Below, in pieces: positions 42,564-53,530 of a stretch of DNA of 64,000 nt (the stretch's first letter is position 1; every line of letters starts with the position of its first letter). The translations under genes were made by a program, and so were the position numbers. The notes below the pieces were generated by a model. That model made no database searches. It was not told where the DNA came from and saw only the letters and a program-made list of their open reading frames with translations. Source of the stretch: Nitzschia sp. pyKryTriq1 (lineage: Eukaryota; Bacillariophyta; Bacillariophyceae; Bacillariales; Bacillariaceae). Where the stretch lies: NCBI GenBank assembly GCA_956465555.1, contig OY101126.1, positions 1,158,501 through 1,222,500 on the forward strand, in the 5' to 3' direction.

Positions 42564-44910
42564 TTACGGGCCCATCTCGCCATGCCCGGTAGCCATTCTC
42601 TGTATTGCTTCCAACGATTTCAGTTCGGCCTCGCAGTTGTTCATGTTCTTGTCGATGGCCAATTTCTCTTCTTCGAGGGCTCCACGAGCAGTAGTCAAGT
42701 TCCCATGCTCTGTATGATAGTTCTTCAAGGTAGCTTCCACTCGTCCTGCAGATTTTGAGTAAGAAATAATCGAGCGACTTATGGTCTGTATCGTGGATTC
42801 CTCTTCCGCCAACATTTCTTCAAGCTCTGCAATTTGCCGACGGATCTTTGAAGCATGACTCTGTTTCTGTCTTAACAGGATGTTACTTTCTTCTTTCGCC
42901 CTTTGAGCTTGCATCAATTCTTCCGTCAGTTCCCGTTCGGCGGAATTCATCGCATCTAGCTTCCCCGTGACTTCGGTCAATTGAATATCTTTTAGTCGCA
43001 AAGCTTGACCGTAGTCCGAGATCTGGTCCTTTAAAGTGTTGATATTGCCGTTCATCTCAATCATTAGCTCTCTTCCTGTCCCTCCAGCAAGATGATAATC
43101 ATTCCCCGAGTAGCGCTGCATCTTATTTGCATAATTGCGCATGTACTCTTCGTCGTTTCGCACTTGATATACACCTGGAGAGTGTTGCTGCGGTATTGAG
43201 CCGGGTGGTGGCTTTTTCCTTCCCGCAGCCATGGCAGCATGCGCCCGTCCATCCGAAGCAACAGCAACAATTTGATCATGGGATTGTTGGGCCGGTCGTG
43301 GTGATGCAGAATCAGGTGGTGGTTTCTTTTTCCCTGCAGACACAGTACCGTGTGCTCGTCCATCCGAAGCAGCAGCAGCAGCAGAAACTTGATGATTCAC
43401 CGACGCCGGATGATTTCGATAGGCTGTAGTAGTCTTACCCGAGACTTCCCATATCCCGCCAACTACTGCTGTTGGTTCGATTTCGTTTCGTGTCTGACGC
43501 GAGCGATGGAACAAAAATCCTCCAGACATGGGAGGTTTGTCTATTACTATCCGAGGATGATTCTCCAACGAAGAAGCAGTCACTTGTTCCTCAGCTTTCG
43601 CAATGTTCTTGGCAGTCTCGGAGTAATTGCGAAACTCTGTCGAAGGGGTCGCTGACGATGCAGCAAGAGTCTCTTGGGTGATAGGATCGTGTTGGCGCTG
43701 GTCCCAACTTGTAGTATCTGTTGTTTTGGGACTAATGGTACCGTCTTGCTTCTTATTATTCCGTTTGTTCTTTCGTAATAATTCGGCCAATATATCCAAT
43801 TTGAGTGGATTGGTTGTGGACTGCGCCAAATCTATAGGTGTCTTGAATTGTTTGTCTTTGGTTTTGACCCCCCGTGGTTCCGAATCAAAGATGGTAGTCA
43901 CTTGACCAATGTCCGTCGCAAAGACAACCATGTAATGGAGTGGTATTCTTCCTTGTGCTTTATCCATCACTCTGGGGCCCGTGGGATACAGTTGGATGAG
44001 TTTCTCCAGGCACTGGGAGGAGTTACTGGCCATACAGGCCCAATGCAAAGGCATTCGGCCGAATGTTTCATCAGCCATTTGAGCTGCCATGGGAAAGGCT
44101 CCACACAACTTTTCCAGAAATACCATCTACGATTACAGTATTAGATTTGGCAAAGAGTCCACAAAAAACAGTTGGATACACTCCGATATAGCAACATTTT
44201 TAAAATGCACGCCATAACACCATAAAACGACGAAAAGTTCACGAGTACAATGCAGTACTTACTGGAGGATTCATTACAATGGCCGCATGCAAGGGATAGG
44301 CGACGGTGGATAAACTCAATAACGTCATCGGTTCTTTGAATCGTGCACATGATGGATCTTGCTCGATACACTGAGTGGCTGGTCCCCATTCGTTCCCCTT
44401 TAGCACATGGTGTATTAATTTCACTGTCAAACTGTTGGAAGCAGTAGTCCGCCGCCGGTCACTACGAGGCCCCGTGCTCGGTGAAGTTTTGGTCCTATTG
44501 GTGGGAGATTGCGGTAGAGGGTGCTGGTTGGAAGCGTGCTGTTCGCGGTTAATGTTGTGGTGAGGATGTGGTGTCGGCGTCGTATTGATAAAATGATCCG
44601 AAGAAAATGGAATGGTCAGTGGTGTATGGAGGGGTGCGTGTTGTTCGTGGGGGGACGAGAGCCGCCGATGGTTGTCATCGCTGGAAGTACCGGTACTACT
44701 TTGTTGCTGTCGTTGCTGAGCATCAGCAGGCCGACCACGAGAGGGGGGCGGAGGAACAACACCGCTGTTATTATTCGTCGATGGCGATGCCGGTGGCGGT
44801 TTGTACCAAATGGCTCCTTCTCCAAGAGGTAGCCCACTGGTCCCACTTTTCGGTGATGTCTCTCTATTAGCCGGACTCTTGCCATCCTGTGCTCTTAGAC
44901 GTCGAAACAT
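42564..44910 (-). CDS. Ankyrin-repeat protein with C-terminal coiled coil (two exons)
   Basis: Exon 1 44910-44263, intron 44262-44127 (136 nt, GTAAGT...TAG), exon 2 44126-42564; 736 residues. The ATG at 44910 (MFRRLRAQDGKSPA) is preferred; two codons upstream (ATG at 44973, GTG at 44982) are possible. A Pro/Ser/His-rich N-terminus leads to an ankyrin region interrupted by the intron: YPLHAAIVMNPP joined to MVFLEKLCGAFP, then GRMPLHWACMASNSSQCLEK and GRIPLHYMVVFA. This spaced ankyrin type is common in diatoms. A basic/Ser linker has two near-copies of SDGRAH...KKPPP, and the last 160 residues form a long coiled coil (LKDQISDYGQALRLKDIQL...). Likely a scaffold. Confidence 0.85.
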
Positions 44911-45551
44911 CGCGGCTTCTTGAGTAGGAGTAAAATTGAAGGTTGCGGTCAAGAAGTGAGAAACAAAAATCATATCGTGCACGTGTGATGTTTACTGTGT
45001 AGATTACTGTAATAATAATCCTGCGCGTGTGACGTGCTGAGAGTGGGAGTGAAGAGTGAAGTTGAAAGTGCGGTGCGTCCGCCGCTTATTATAATACTAA
45101 GAACTATAATACATAGTAATACTAACTGTACTACTGGTATGACTAGAAGGACTAAATTCCCCATTCCCCACGCGACCCGCCGCCGCGCGTGCGGCCATGC
45201 AAAACGACACATTTTTTCTTTATGCTCATCGAAGCAAGACGCAAACGACAAACGCGACAAACGACAAACGATGCTGAAACCAACCAAGAACCGCAAGCTG
45301 AACCAGAACTATTCATACTGATACTGTAGGATGAAACCCATTCTATCAGCATGATCGCTACATGGCATCGACGGCGTACCGGTAGGGATGGCGCATCTCC
45401 TCAACTCAACTCAACTCAACTCAACTCAACTCACCACAACTCACCACAACTCACCACAACAAGACACAAGATACTCCCATAGACTTGTTCGTAATACTCG
45501 ATACGCAAGTTGGCCAGCAACAATCGATTTTCTGACTAACAAATAACAGTT
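44911..45551. other. Divergent promoter region with short tandem repeats
   Basis: 641 bp between divergent genes. Just before ARPC4 lies a TCAAC/TCACCACAAC array (separate entry). Confidence 0.5.
45401..45460. repeat. TCAAC x6 then TCACCACAAC x3 tandem repeat
   Basis: Six 5-bp units (45401-45430) followed by three 10-bp units (45431-45460), 90 bp before the ARPC4 start codon. Confidence 0.9.
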
Positions 45552-46181
45552 ATGTTGGACAGCAGCCTCACTCCCTACCTTACAAAAGTCCGCCATGAGA
45601 TCGAACGCTCTATCAAAAGAATGGAGGTAGCAACATACCCGTGTCGAGAGGGCGGAGGAATGAACAACAACGAGGGGTACCCCATTCGACCGATTGTGGA
45701 ATTCCCTCACCTGGGGCTCGTCGAAACACGTCGAATCCAACATTCCGCCCGCGAGTACTGTTTGTTGGAATCATCCAAGAATTCAGTTCGGTTGAGTTTT
45801 GCGTTCAAGCAACAACACAGTGCTGATGCCATTGATCGGACTATATTGGAGAAATACGTGCGATTCTTTCAACAACGTGCGCCGATCTACGATATCCTGC
45901 GACGAAAGCCTGTTGTTGTTCTTGTTGGAGTTGCCTCGTCGTCCGAGAATAACAGCAACAGCAACAGCAGTACCACCCAGTCTCCTGAGTATGCAGATCT
46001 TCCCGTGTATTCCATTTCGTTTTTGGTGACAAATCACCATGTCCAAAAATACGGCGGGGAAACTGTAGTCGCTACTATTATGAATTTTGCGAGTCGAGTC
46101 GATAAGGAGTGCAGTCACGTCAAGATTTCGATCAACGCACGGGCCAGATTTGTGGCGGCCGAATTTCTCAAAAGCTTCTAA
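45552..46181 (+). CDS. ARPC4: Arp2/3 complex subunit 4 (ARPC4, p20)
   Basis: 209 residues, ATG at 45552. ARPC4 and ARPC2 form the core of the Arp2/3 complex, which nucleates branched actin. The family pattern is clear: LTPYLTKVRHEIERSI at the start, SSKNSVRLSFAFKQ, KYVRFFQQRAPIYDILRRKP, ISFLVTNHHVQ and the end KISINARARFVAAEFLKSF. Typical length is about 168; the excess is two insertions, a Gly/Asn-rich one near residue 33-42 and one of about 27 residues after RRKPV rich in Asn/Ser. Both fall in loops. The presence of ARPC4 implies that the organism has at least part of an Arp2/3 complex. Confidence 0.95.
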   Translation: MLDSSLTPYLTKVRHEIERSIKRMEVATYPCREGGGMNNNEGYPIRPIVEFPHLGLVETRRIQHSAREYCLLESSKNSVRLSFAFKQQHSADAIDRTILEKYVRFFQQRAPIYDILRRKPVVVLVGVASSSENNSNSNSSTTQSPEYADLPVYSISFLVTNHHVQKYGGETVVATIMNFASRVDKECSHVKISINARARFVAAEFLKSF

Positions 46182-47582
46182 CTCTAGACTATTACGTACA
46201 GTAGTACGAGTATGTAACAACATGGAGCTAGCTATAACATTGCCGCCATTACCGCACCAGAAGAATGTTCAAAATACCATGCGGCATAAGACAATAATAC
46301 TAGTCTACTTGTAGGTGAATGTGAATGTGAATGTGGCCATTTTTTTTTTTGAGACAACCGCCTTTCGCGAGAGTTGCGTAGCCCCGCGTAATAGCAGTCT
46401 AAATCTGCCACCAGATAGAAATAAGAAGAACTGGAACTGCATGCATGGAAAACCTTCATATCCAAATTTCCACCAAACAACGCGATTGTTGTTATATTGC
46501 TCGGCGGCGCGAGAAAAGCTGATTGTTGTTCAAGCCAACAACATGATGCAAGCGTATCCAGGAATCTCGGGACCACCAGGTACAAGTTCTGGTACCTGGT
46601 TCTCATACCGCCGGTAGATCTACAAATACGGCGGGACGGAAGCTTGCGAAGGAGGTGTTGAAGATGTTTTTTCTCTCCTCAAGAATTATCATACAGTACA
46701 AGAAGAACTTGTTACTGTACGGTGATGGCTACAAGTACCGCTGTAGTACTCGTACTGTTGATTTTTTGCCACATGCATGTTCAAGAAGGAGGAGGAGGCG
46801 ATGTTTTATCGACTTATGGGCTGGATTTCTTCTTAAATGGCCATCTATCTCACTACTCCAACATCTGCGTCATCATCGGGGCATTATGTGAAGGACACAT
46901 CTGTCGTCTTCTGGTCGTTGCACTCTTGAACGACACTACCGGTAAAGCTACATGCTAAACTGTGGTACTCGGCGTACTCTCGGACTACGAGCTGAAATTC
47001 CGGACCTACCAGAACAACCAAAAACTTTTGGATCTTCGTCGTCGTCGTCGAACTACCTGCTTCACTGTTCCTAACTAATTCTGTGGATTTCTACAGGTTG
47101 AAGAAGGCGCGTTTCTCAATTATCGCATGCACCAGATGCTACGGAACGACTAGTAGGTAGGGCCTCAATTGTTTAAAAAAAAACGAGTAGACTACTCGTA
47201 CCGGCAATATGATGAGAGAATGAGGCGATGTTTTGCGACATATGGACTGGATTTCTTTAATAAGCCCATCTCACTAAGTTCAATGATCAATGACCGAATT
47301 GGATGGCCCTCCTCCCCCTGCCTACTGTACCTACTTGTACAACAAGCACAACATCATGTGCACAGTACTTATACTGAAGGCCCTCCTAAATTCTTCTTCC
47401 ACCACCGCACATGCCACGCAGCCTCGACGATTTCCCTTGCTTCCAAATAACAGCTGGTTTGGTCTTGGCCATCACTACACGCACTTCAGCACACCTGTGA
47501 GAACTCACAATCCCAAAACCGTACCGTTCATCATTGCAAACACCCCGGAGCTACTCTGCATAGTAGAAAGAGGGATACAACC
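46182..47582. other. Intergenic with a diverged duplication
   Basis: 1.4 kb between ARPC4 and the histidine kinase. Segments at about 46792-46865 and 47218-47290 resemble each other (both include AGGCGATGTTTT, then TATGG, CTGGATTTCTT). A short ATG frame at 46725-46958 has a signal-like start and STYGLDFF, also readable in the second copy. No complete gene. Confidence 0.5.
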
Positions 47583-49604
47583 ATGATGGAAGACAAAATG
47601 ATGAGATACGATGACCTGATTATAACGGTTGCTTACTTCTCCATTCCGCTTCAAATTGTGGTGGCTCTGTTGCAATACCCAAGGCTGAGAATGATGCCTT
47701 GGCACATCGTGGTTTTGACTATTTTATTCGCATTGTTTATCTTCCTGTGTGGTACCGGTCACTTGTTCCGGTGTATGGGAATGAACTACGGGACAGTCTT
47801 CGACTCTCTGAACATTGCGACGGCGGCTGTCAGTTTGATTACCGCCCTGTATCTTCTCCCGCTGATGCCCTACTTGTTCGCCTCCTTGGATAAAACCTTG
47901 GAGTCCGAGAAGGAGTCCAAGCGAAAGGTTCTCACCTTCATGAGTTTCTTGTGCCACGAGATCCGAAACCCTCTTTTCGCCATCACGTCAACCATCACTT
48001 TCATGGGCGACGACAACACCCTTTCGGAGGAACAGAAAGACTCCCTGGACTGCATCGAGCAGAGCGCTAACCTAATGCTCAGACTTGTGAACGATGTCCT
48101 GGACATTTCCAAGGTGGAGTCTGGGAAGCTTCGACTGGAGCAAACGCCCTTTGAACTTACCAAAATTCTCCAAGGGGCCGCATCCAGCATGAAGACTGAC
48201 ATCTATCAAAAGCACGGGAATGCCGTCTCCTTCGAAGTGGAAATGGGCCCGCGAGTACCACGGGAGGCGATCGGGGATTCGGTACGCCTTCTTCAGATAG
48301 CTTACAACCTTCTCAGCAATAGTGCCAAGTTCACAGACCAAGGCTTTGTCAAGTTCTCAGTGGATATTGTGCCGATTTGCAAGGCGCTGAAGCGCAACTG
48401 GGTTCAAGAGGGCCCAATCAAGGAGCTGATGAGAAAGAAGTGCAGTGATGAGATGGACGCATCCGCTGAAACAGAATCTTGCTCTGGTTTCTCATCGAGG
48501 AGGGAAGACTTCTCAATTGCTTTGCTGCAAGCAGAAGAAGGTCGAGCCGACGACGAGCCATGTGGTTACAACACTGTTGTTTTGAAGATGGAGGTCCAGG
48601 ACAGCGGCGTGGGCATCAGCCCCGAACGTCAAAAGCACATCTTCCAGCCCTATTCTCAAGCCAAGCTTTCGGACTACCGGAAGCATGGTGGTACGGGGCT
48701 AGGACTGAGCATCGTCGCCAGACTCGTCGAACTCATGGGTGGAAGCATCCATATGGAGTCTGAGCTGCACCACGGTTCAACTTTCACTGCCTACGTGCCT
48801 CTGAAAGTCCATGCAAGCTTCACGGTAGATGGAGCTTGTGGAGCAGCACCACTTGATACCAACACATCCAAGCCGAAAGAGTTTTCGGCCCTCATAGGCA
48901 AGGCCCTGTCAGTCGCTATCACTGGCACTGAAGGGAGTACCGGCAATGACAATGACAATGAGAGCGAATCGCTAACGGGCACTTGCGAAAGGAATTTCCC
49001 ACGAGTCGTCAACCAGAGCATGAAATGGGCGGGGCCACTGTCAACTTCGACGAAGAATAGCTCTCCCCCCAAGTTGAGCGTTCCCAGTGCGCCAGCAAGA
49101 ACTCCTGCTTCTCGAACGCCTCCGCCTCCTGGGAAACCTGCTAAAAGGGACGCAAAAGCGTCTCCTACCCAGACCAAGTTCGAATTTGATCACAATGAGA
49201 ACATTGTTCTGGTTGTCGACGACAATGCTATCAACCGAAAGCTGCTTGGTCGTATGCTCAAGTACTTCAATCTTCAATGCGTCTTTGCCGAGAACGGCAA
49301 AGAAGCTGTCGATTTCGTTGAGACGAGTCGCAACTTTACTGGGGATTCTACTTCTCCCAACATTGGTTTGATTCTGATGGACTGGAGTATGCCTGTGATG
49401 GATGGATACGAGGCCACCATGGCTATCCGATCCATGAAGCTCGATGTCCCAATCGTGGCTCTCACGGCGTGTGCACTGGAAGAAGGTCTTCAAGAGCTCA
49501 CCAAGGCAGGATCCAATGAGATCAAAACCAAGCCCATTCTGAGAGACGAACTATTCACAATATGTAACCGCTATCTCGTCGAATGGAAATCAACACATTC
49601 GTAG
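47583..49604 (+). CDS. Ethylene-receptor-like hybrid histidine kinase
   Basis: 673 residues, ATG at 47583. Three membrane helices (about 12-34, 40-62, 75-99) match the ethylene-binding domain of ETR1: D11 and Y18 in DDLIITVAYFSIPL, and Cys 56 and His 60 in FLCGTGHLF, equivalent to the copper ligands Cys 65 and His 69. No GAF domain is present; the H-box (FMSFLCHEIRNP, His 125) follows almost directly. The ATPase core has the N box LLQIAYNLLSNSAKFT, G1 QDSGVGIS and G2 GGTGLGLS. A Ser/Pro-rich linker leads to a receiver domain (IVLVVDDNAINR, phospho-Asp 600 in LILMDWSMPVMDG, IVALTA, KTKP). Similar domains in cyanobacteria sense ethylene or light; ligand is inferred. Confidence 0.9.
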   Translation: MMEDKMMRYDDLIITVAYFSIPLQIVVALLQYPRLRMMPWHIVVLTILFALFIFLCGTGHLFRCMGMNYGTVFDSLNIATAAVSLITALYLLPLMPYLFASLDKTLESEKESKRKVLTFMSFLCHEIRNPLFAITSTITFMGDDNTLSEEQKDSLDCIEQSANLMLRLVNDVLDISKVESGKLRLEQTPFELTKILQGAASSMKTDIYQKHGNAVSFEVEMGPRVPREAIGDSVRLLQIAYNLLSNSAKFTDQGFVKFSVDIVPICKALKRNWVQEGPIKELMRKKCSDEMDASAETESCSGFSSRREDFSIALLQAEEGRADDEPCGYNTVVLKMEVQDSGVGISPERQKHIFQPYSQAKLSDYRKHGGTGLGLSIVARLVELMGGSIHMESELHHGSTFTAYVPLKVHASFTVDGACGAAPLDTNTSKPKEFSALIGKALSVAITGTEGSTGNDNDNESESLTGTCERNFPRVVNQSMKWAGPLSTSTKNSSPPKLSVPSAPARTPASRTPPPPGKPAKRDAKASPTQTKFEFDHNENIVLVVDDNAINRKLLGRMLKYFNLQCVFAENGKEAVDFVETSRNFTGDSTSPNIGLILMDWSMPVMDGYEATMAIRSMKLDVPIVALTACALEEGLQELTKAGSNEIKTKPILRDELFTICNRYLVEWKSTHS

Positions 49605-50190
49605 CAGTTATGGTGATCAACATCATCATACACCACCAGGGCTGCTATTGGATCGATCTTCTCGTTTTGTCGCGCAAGAACGAACGGAGGAACGCATCCT
49701 GGTCCTATTATTTTTCGGCAATAACACACAGCGCCCGGGTCATGATCCGTTGCTAGCAAAAACCTATCTATCACAACAATGTACAAATACATGGTTTCCT
49801 CTATTAAGACATTATTTCATCATTCATAATTCATACACGTGTACATGACGGTAGACACCATGTTCATTACTGTATTGTTATTGATGCTAATCCTACGTAT
49901 TACCTGGTGCCGCCTCGGTAGCTGCCTGCGTAGACGCACGACAAAATGAATGTGCGCGAAACCCCCCCCCATTCTCGCCCTTTTTTGGCCCGCATTCGCG
50001 CACTTGCGCAAATGCCCCCCCCATTCTCTCACTTCATTCTCGCACTTTTTTTAATATTCATTCGCGCCCCTCTTGAGACGGCGCGAAACCCCCCCATTCT
50101 CGCCAACCTTTCGCGCCCGGTCGCGAATCCCCCACCATTCTCGCCTAACGAAGCGTTTGCTGTCCGCTCCAAGGAGAACGGCCGCAAGGG
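49605..50190. repeat. Intergenic with C-rich interspersed repeat
   Basis: From about 49955 to 50146 a unit like GCGAAACCCCCCCATTCTCG occurs four times (about 49955-49980, 50008-50034, 50079-50104, 50123-50147) with varying C-tract lengths and spacer. It abuts the copia remnant, suggesting a shared degenerate element. Before 49955 I see no feature. Confidence 0.6.
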
Positions 50191-50757
50191 TTGGCGTGGC
50201 CAGACAGGCAATGCACGCCGACGTTGGGTACACTTCCAACCTTAGTACAGGCCGCCGAAACGGGTACCCGTTGGGCCTTGTTACAAGACCCAACGTTCTT
50301 GCTTCGAGAGACGAAAACTCCTGAGGGCATTGCCATCATGGAGGCAACTCGCCAGTTTGTCTCTGCCGCTTGGGGGAGACTACCGCGTTTTAATGGTTTG
50401 GCTGAGCGGAGGATCAAGGAGCTACAAGCGATGACTCGGGCTTCCTGGATCTTCGCAAATCATCGCTGGAAGGGAGCAATAACCGCCAACTTATGGCCGT
50501 ACGCTATGCGAATGGCAAACGAGTCGATCAATGCATCCCCGATAATGAATGACGAAGCGAAGCGATCACCCGATCAAATGTTTTCAGGATCAATGGTGTC
50601 ACCAAATCCAAAGCATTTCAAGCCATTTGGTTGTCCAGTCTACGTTCTAGAAGAACCATTGCAATCGGGAAGACCACACCACCACAAGTGGAAGGAGCGA
50701 TCACACGTAGGGATCTACCTTGGATCCGTTCACTACTATATCTTTACTCTCGGATAG
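50191..50757 (+). mobile_element. Ty1/copia retrotransposon remnant, integrase C-terminal region
   Basis: One open frame of 188 codons, opened by a non-ATG codon, matches copia pol integrase: FNGLAERRIKELQAMTRASW, ANLWPYAMRMANESIN, RSPDQMFSG, KHFKPFGCPVYVL, KWKERSHVGIYLGS. This is the end of the integrase core where copia elements continue into reverse transcriptase, but the match stops there and the frame closes. Gag, protease and reverse transcriptase are missing, so the copy is dead. Resemblance is to diatom CoDi-type elements. The first 45 codons do not match and may be another frame or flank. Confidence 0.8.
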
Positions 50758-51341
50758 TTGATCTCGAGAGGGAGTGAGAGATTATCTGAGTCCAGGCAGT
50801 CAAATCCCTTCCGTTGAAAAAGTCATAATTCAACGGAAATGACCGATGGGCGAGATACAAATCCTCGAGACAAAAATGTCCTCAAACAGCGAGCGAAAGC
50901 TCACTCTCTTTTGTTATCTTTATCACTGTGATCTCTCTTGATCATTATAACTATAATCAATCGACATCTGCTGCCCCCATATCGAATAGGCCTTCCCTTC
51001 TAGTATTACTATTAGTTGTCAGGGAGAATCCATTCGGTATTTTCTCAGACCCCCCCCCCCCGCGGGCGCGCGCGCAAGTGAAACTTCCCACCAAGATCGC
51101 GGAAGAAGAACACGCAAACGAAAATCTTCGCACCGCGATCCGCATGCATGCTATGTTGTAGTCGACTGTAAAATCTCGTCATCAAATCTTTTTCAACGAA
51201 CACAACGCAACGACGAACGAAGAACAGAAAGAACACACTTGGTAGATAGCTACGGCATAAAAGGGAACAAGCAAGAAGCAAAACCATCGAAGATCTATCA
51301 AACAGAAGCCCAAAAGAAGTAGTAGAGTCGTCCCTGCAAGA
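50758..51341. other. Intergenic after copia remnant
   Basis: About 585 bp. Possible retroelement tail (AACGGAA repeats near 50811-50838), a C11 tract at 51051-51061 followed by CGCG repeats. No gene. Confidence 0.4.
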
Positions 51342-53344
51342 ATGTTGCTGTTACGTTCACAACGTGTATTACAGAGAGTCGTCGTCCATCGGACTCTTCA
51401 TCGAATTAATACTAGTAGCATCGCACCCCCATCGCGACGATGCTTGGTTTCGCGCAGCTTCTTGGGCAGGGGGAGCGCTCCTCGAAATCTAGGAGGTCGG
51501 TCGCGCCGTCCATTTTCCGCAAACGTCTCAAATGGCCCAGAAGTAGTGGAAGTGGACAGTGGCAGTATGCATGACTTGTGTCGAAAACACATGGAGCTTC
51601 CAGCGCAAGAATTCGCATTGGGATGTAAGTTTCAATGCAGCGGAGAAGTATTGTTACGATTACTGTTGGGTGCCACGAACACTGTCAACCTCAACTCGCA
51701 ATCCTTTGTTCGTATTCCTTAGGTAACTTTCTGTACCAAGTGGCACTTGGAGTACAACCCGAGCAGTTGGAGACGATTCTGAAAGATCGGCCGAGTCTCG
51801 TCAATTTCCGTAAGTGATTGCTGCAGTTTCCCAGCATGCGATTTTCTCCCTCACCTGCACTTGAGTTGATATTCTCACATTGTTGTTTCTGTAGGAGATT
51901 ATGACCGGCGTACGGCTTTACACATTGCAAGCTCTGAAGGACATTTAAAGATCTGTGAGTTGTTATTAGAGCATGGGGCGCATATCAATCGTTCCGACCG
52001 TTGGGGTGGATCTCCCTTGGACGATGCTCATCGGCATCGGCACCCTGAAGTAATGAATTTGCTTCGACTCCACGGCGGCACCTTTGGAAGTCCCTCTCAG
52101 GCAAACAATTTTATAACCGCCGCGTCGGAAGGCGATATAGACGAAGTTCAAGCCCTCTTGGATTATGGAAACGTCGATATAAATCAAGGGGATTATGATC
52201 AGCGGACGGGTAGGTGACTTTTCTCGGACTTCGTGCACAACACTCTCCGTGTCTGACTTGCATTTCCCATTGATTTATAGCTTTGCATTTGGCTGCTGGC
52301 GAAGGAAGAAGCGAAATTGTCAAGCTATTGTGCGAAAGAGGTGCCGATGCGAACGTGCAAGATAAATGGGGAAATCGTCCCCTCGACGATGCCGTGAGTG
52401 CGAACCAGAAGTCGTGTATCGAAGTACTCGAGAAGTTCGGTGCCAAGCAAGGTATATCCGGCAGCAGCGCGGCTGCGACAATGGGACAAGAGGCTCTCCT
52501 CGACTTGATGCAGACGTACGGCAAGATACGAAACGGAGTGTTGAGTATGGACTGGCATGATGTGAAGGACTTATTGGAGGGATCTGGGATTGAAGCGACA
52601 GATGAAGTCGTTCGGACACTATTCAAAGTTACTGATGACGATGGCTCGGGTGTCATCAATACGGAGGAATTTTTGACGCACCATGAAACTTTCCTCGGAG
52701 GCCGTCCTGCTCGTATCATTCTGGTGGTGGGTGGACCGGGCAGTGGAAAGGGTGTATTAAGCGAACGCTTGGTAAAGGAATGTGGAGTGGTTCATCTATC
52801 CTCGGGAGAAATGTTGCGTGATGAAGTCGCACAAGGGGCAGAACTTGGAAAGCATGTAGAAGAAATAATGGAAAGTGGGGGCCTTGTCAGCTCAGCTCTC
52901 ATGGTTACCTTGATGCAAAAACGAATGAAGGATCATCCAGGAAAGCGAGTATTGTTGGATGGCTTCCCACGAAGCCGCGAAAATGCTGAAGACCTAATGA
53001 CACTTTGTGGAAAGCCCGAGCTAGCTTTGCATCTTACCTGCGACGATACGGTTCTACTGGAACGTATCATGAAACGAGGGGAGAGTGGCGAACGGGCCGA
53101 CGATAACTTCCAGACGGCCCTTCAACGGATTCGAAACTATCACAAGTATCATCATGTAACTCTGGATTTTCTTCGAGAGCAAAATGTTCCTGTCGTCTTC
53201 CTCGACTGCTCTGCCACACCTGATGTAGTATGGGAACAGCTTCGCTCGATTGGTAGACTCATGAGATCCGCAGTGCGACTGGCAACAGGCAACTCTTCGA
53301 CACCGTTTCCGGACGGTGAAACGACGGCGTCTTCCACACATTGA
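51342..53344 (+). CDS. Ankyrin / EF-hand / nucleoside-monophosphate kinase fusion (four exons)
   Basis: Exons 51342-51624, 51723-51809, 51895-52209, 52281-53344; introns 98, 85 and 71 nt with GTAAGT, GTAAGT and GTAGGT donors. Joined length 582 residues. A basic N-terminus (MLLLRSQRVLQRVVVHRTLHR) looks like a mitochondrial presequence. Ankyrin repeats lie at about 125-285 (RTALHIASSEGHLKI, WGGSPLDDAHRHRHPEVM, ALHLAAGEGRSEIVK, WGNRPLDDA). A single EF-hand follows with a canonical Ca2+ loop DDDGSGVINTEE. The rest is an adenylate/UMP-CMP kinase with P-loop GGPGSGKG, NMP site LSSGEMLRDEV, DGFPRS and a short LID KRGESGERADD. This order suggests Ca2+ and protein binding controlling phosphoryl transfer between nucleotides; it is an unusual fusion. 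Confidence 0.9.
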
Positions 53345-53530
53345 CCTGCTTGTGTCTACGCATAGTAGCGCAGAGGGCTTTTGCTCCCGCCTTTTGCTAT
53401 TTTTACTCTTTTTTTCCTGGAACTGTGTAGTCCAAAAGACCTGCAAATACGCAAATTTGCGTTGCTACTCTAAAAGTACTAGCACCGCCCATAACCAATC
53501 AAGTCAAGATTAGGATCCTTGTCTACCCGT

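Noticed and set aside
45401-45460. CRISPR-like or telomere-like array
   Set aside because: Units are only 5-10 bp without spacers; a plain microsatellite.
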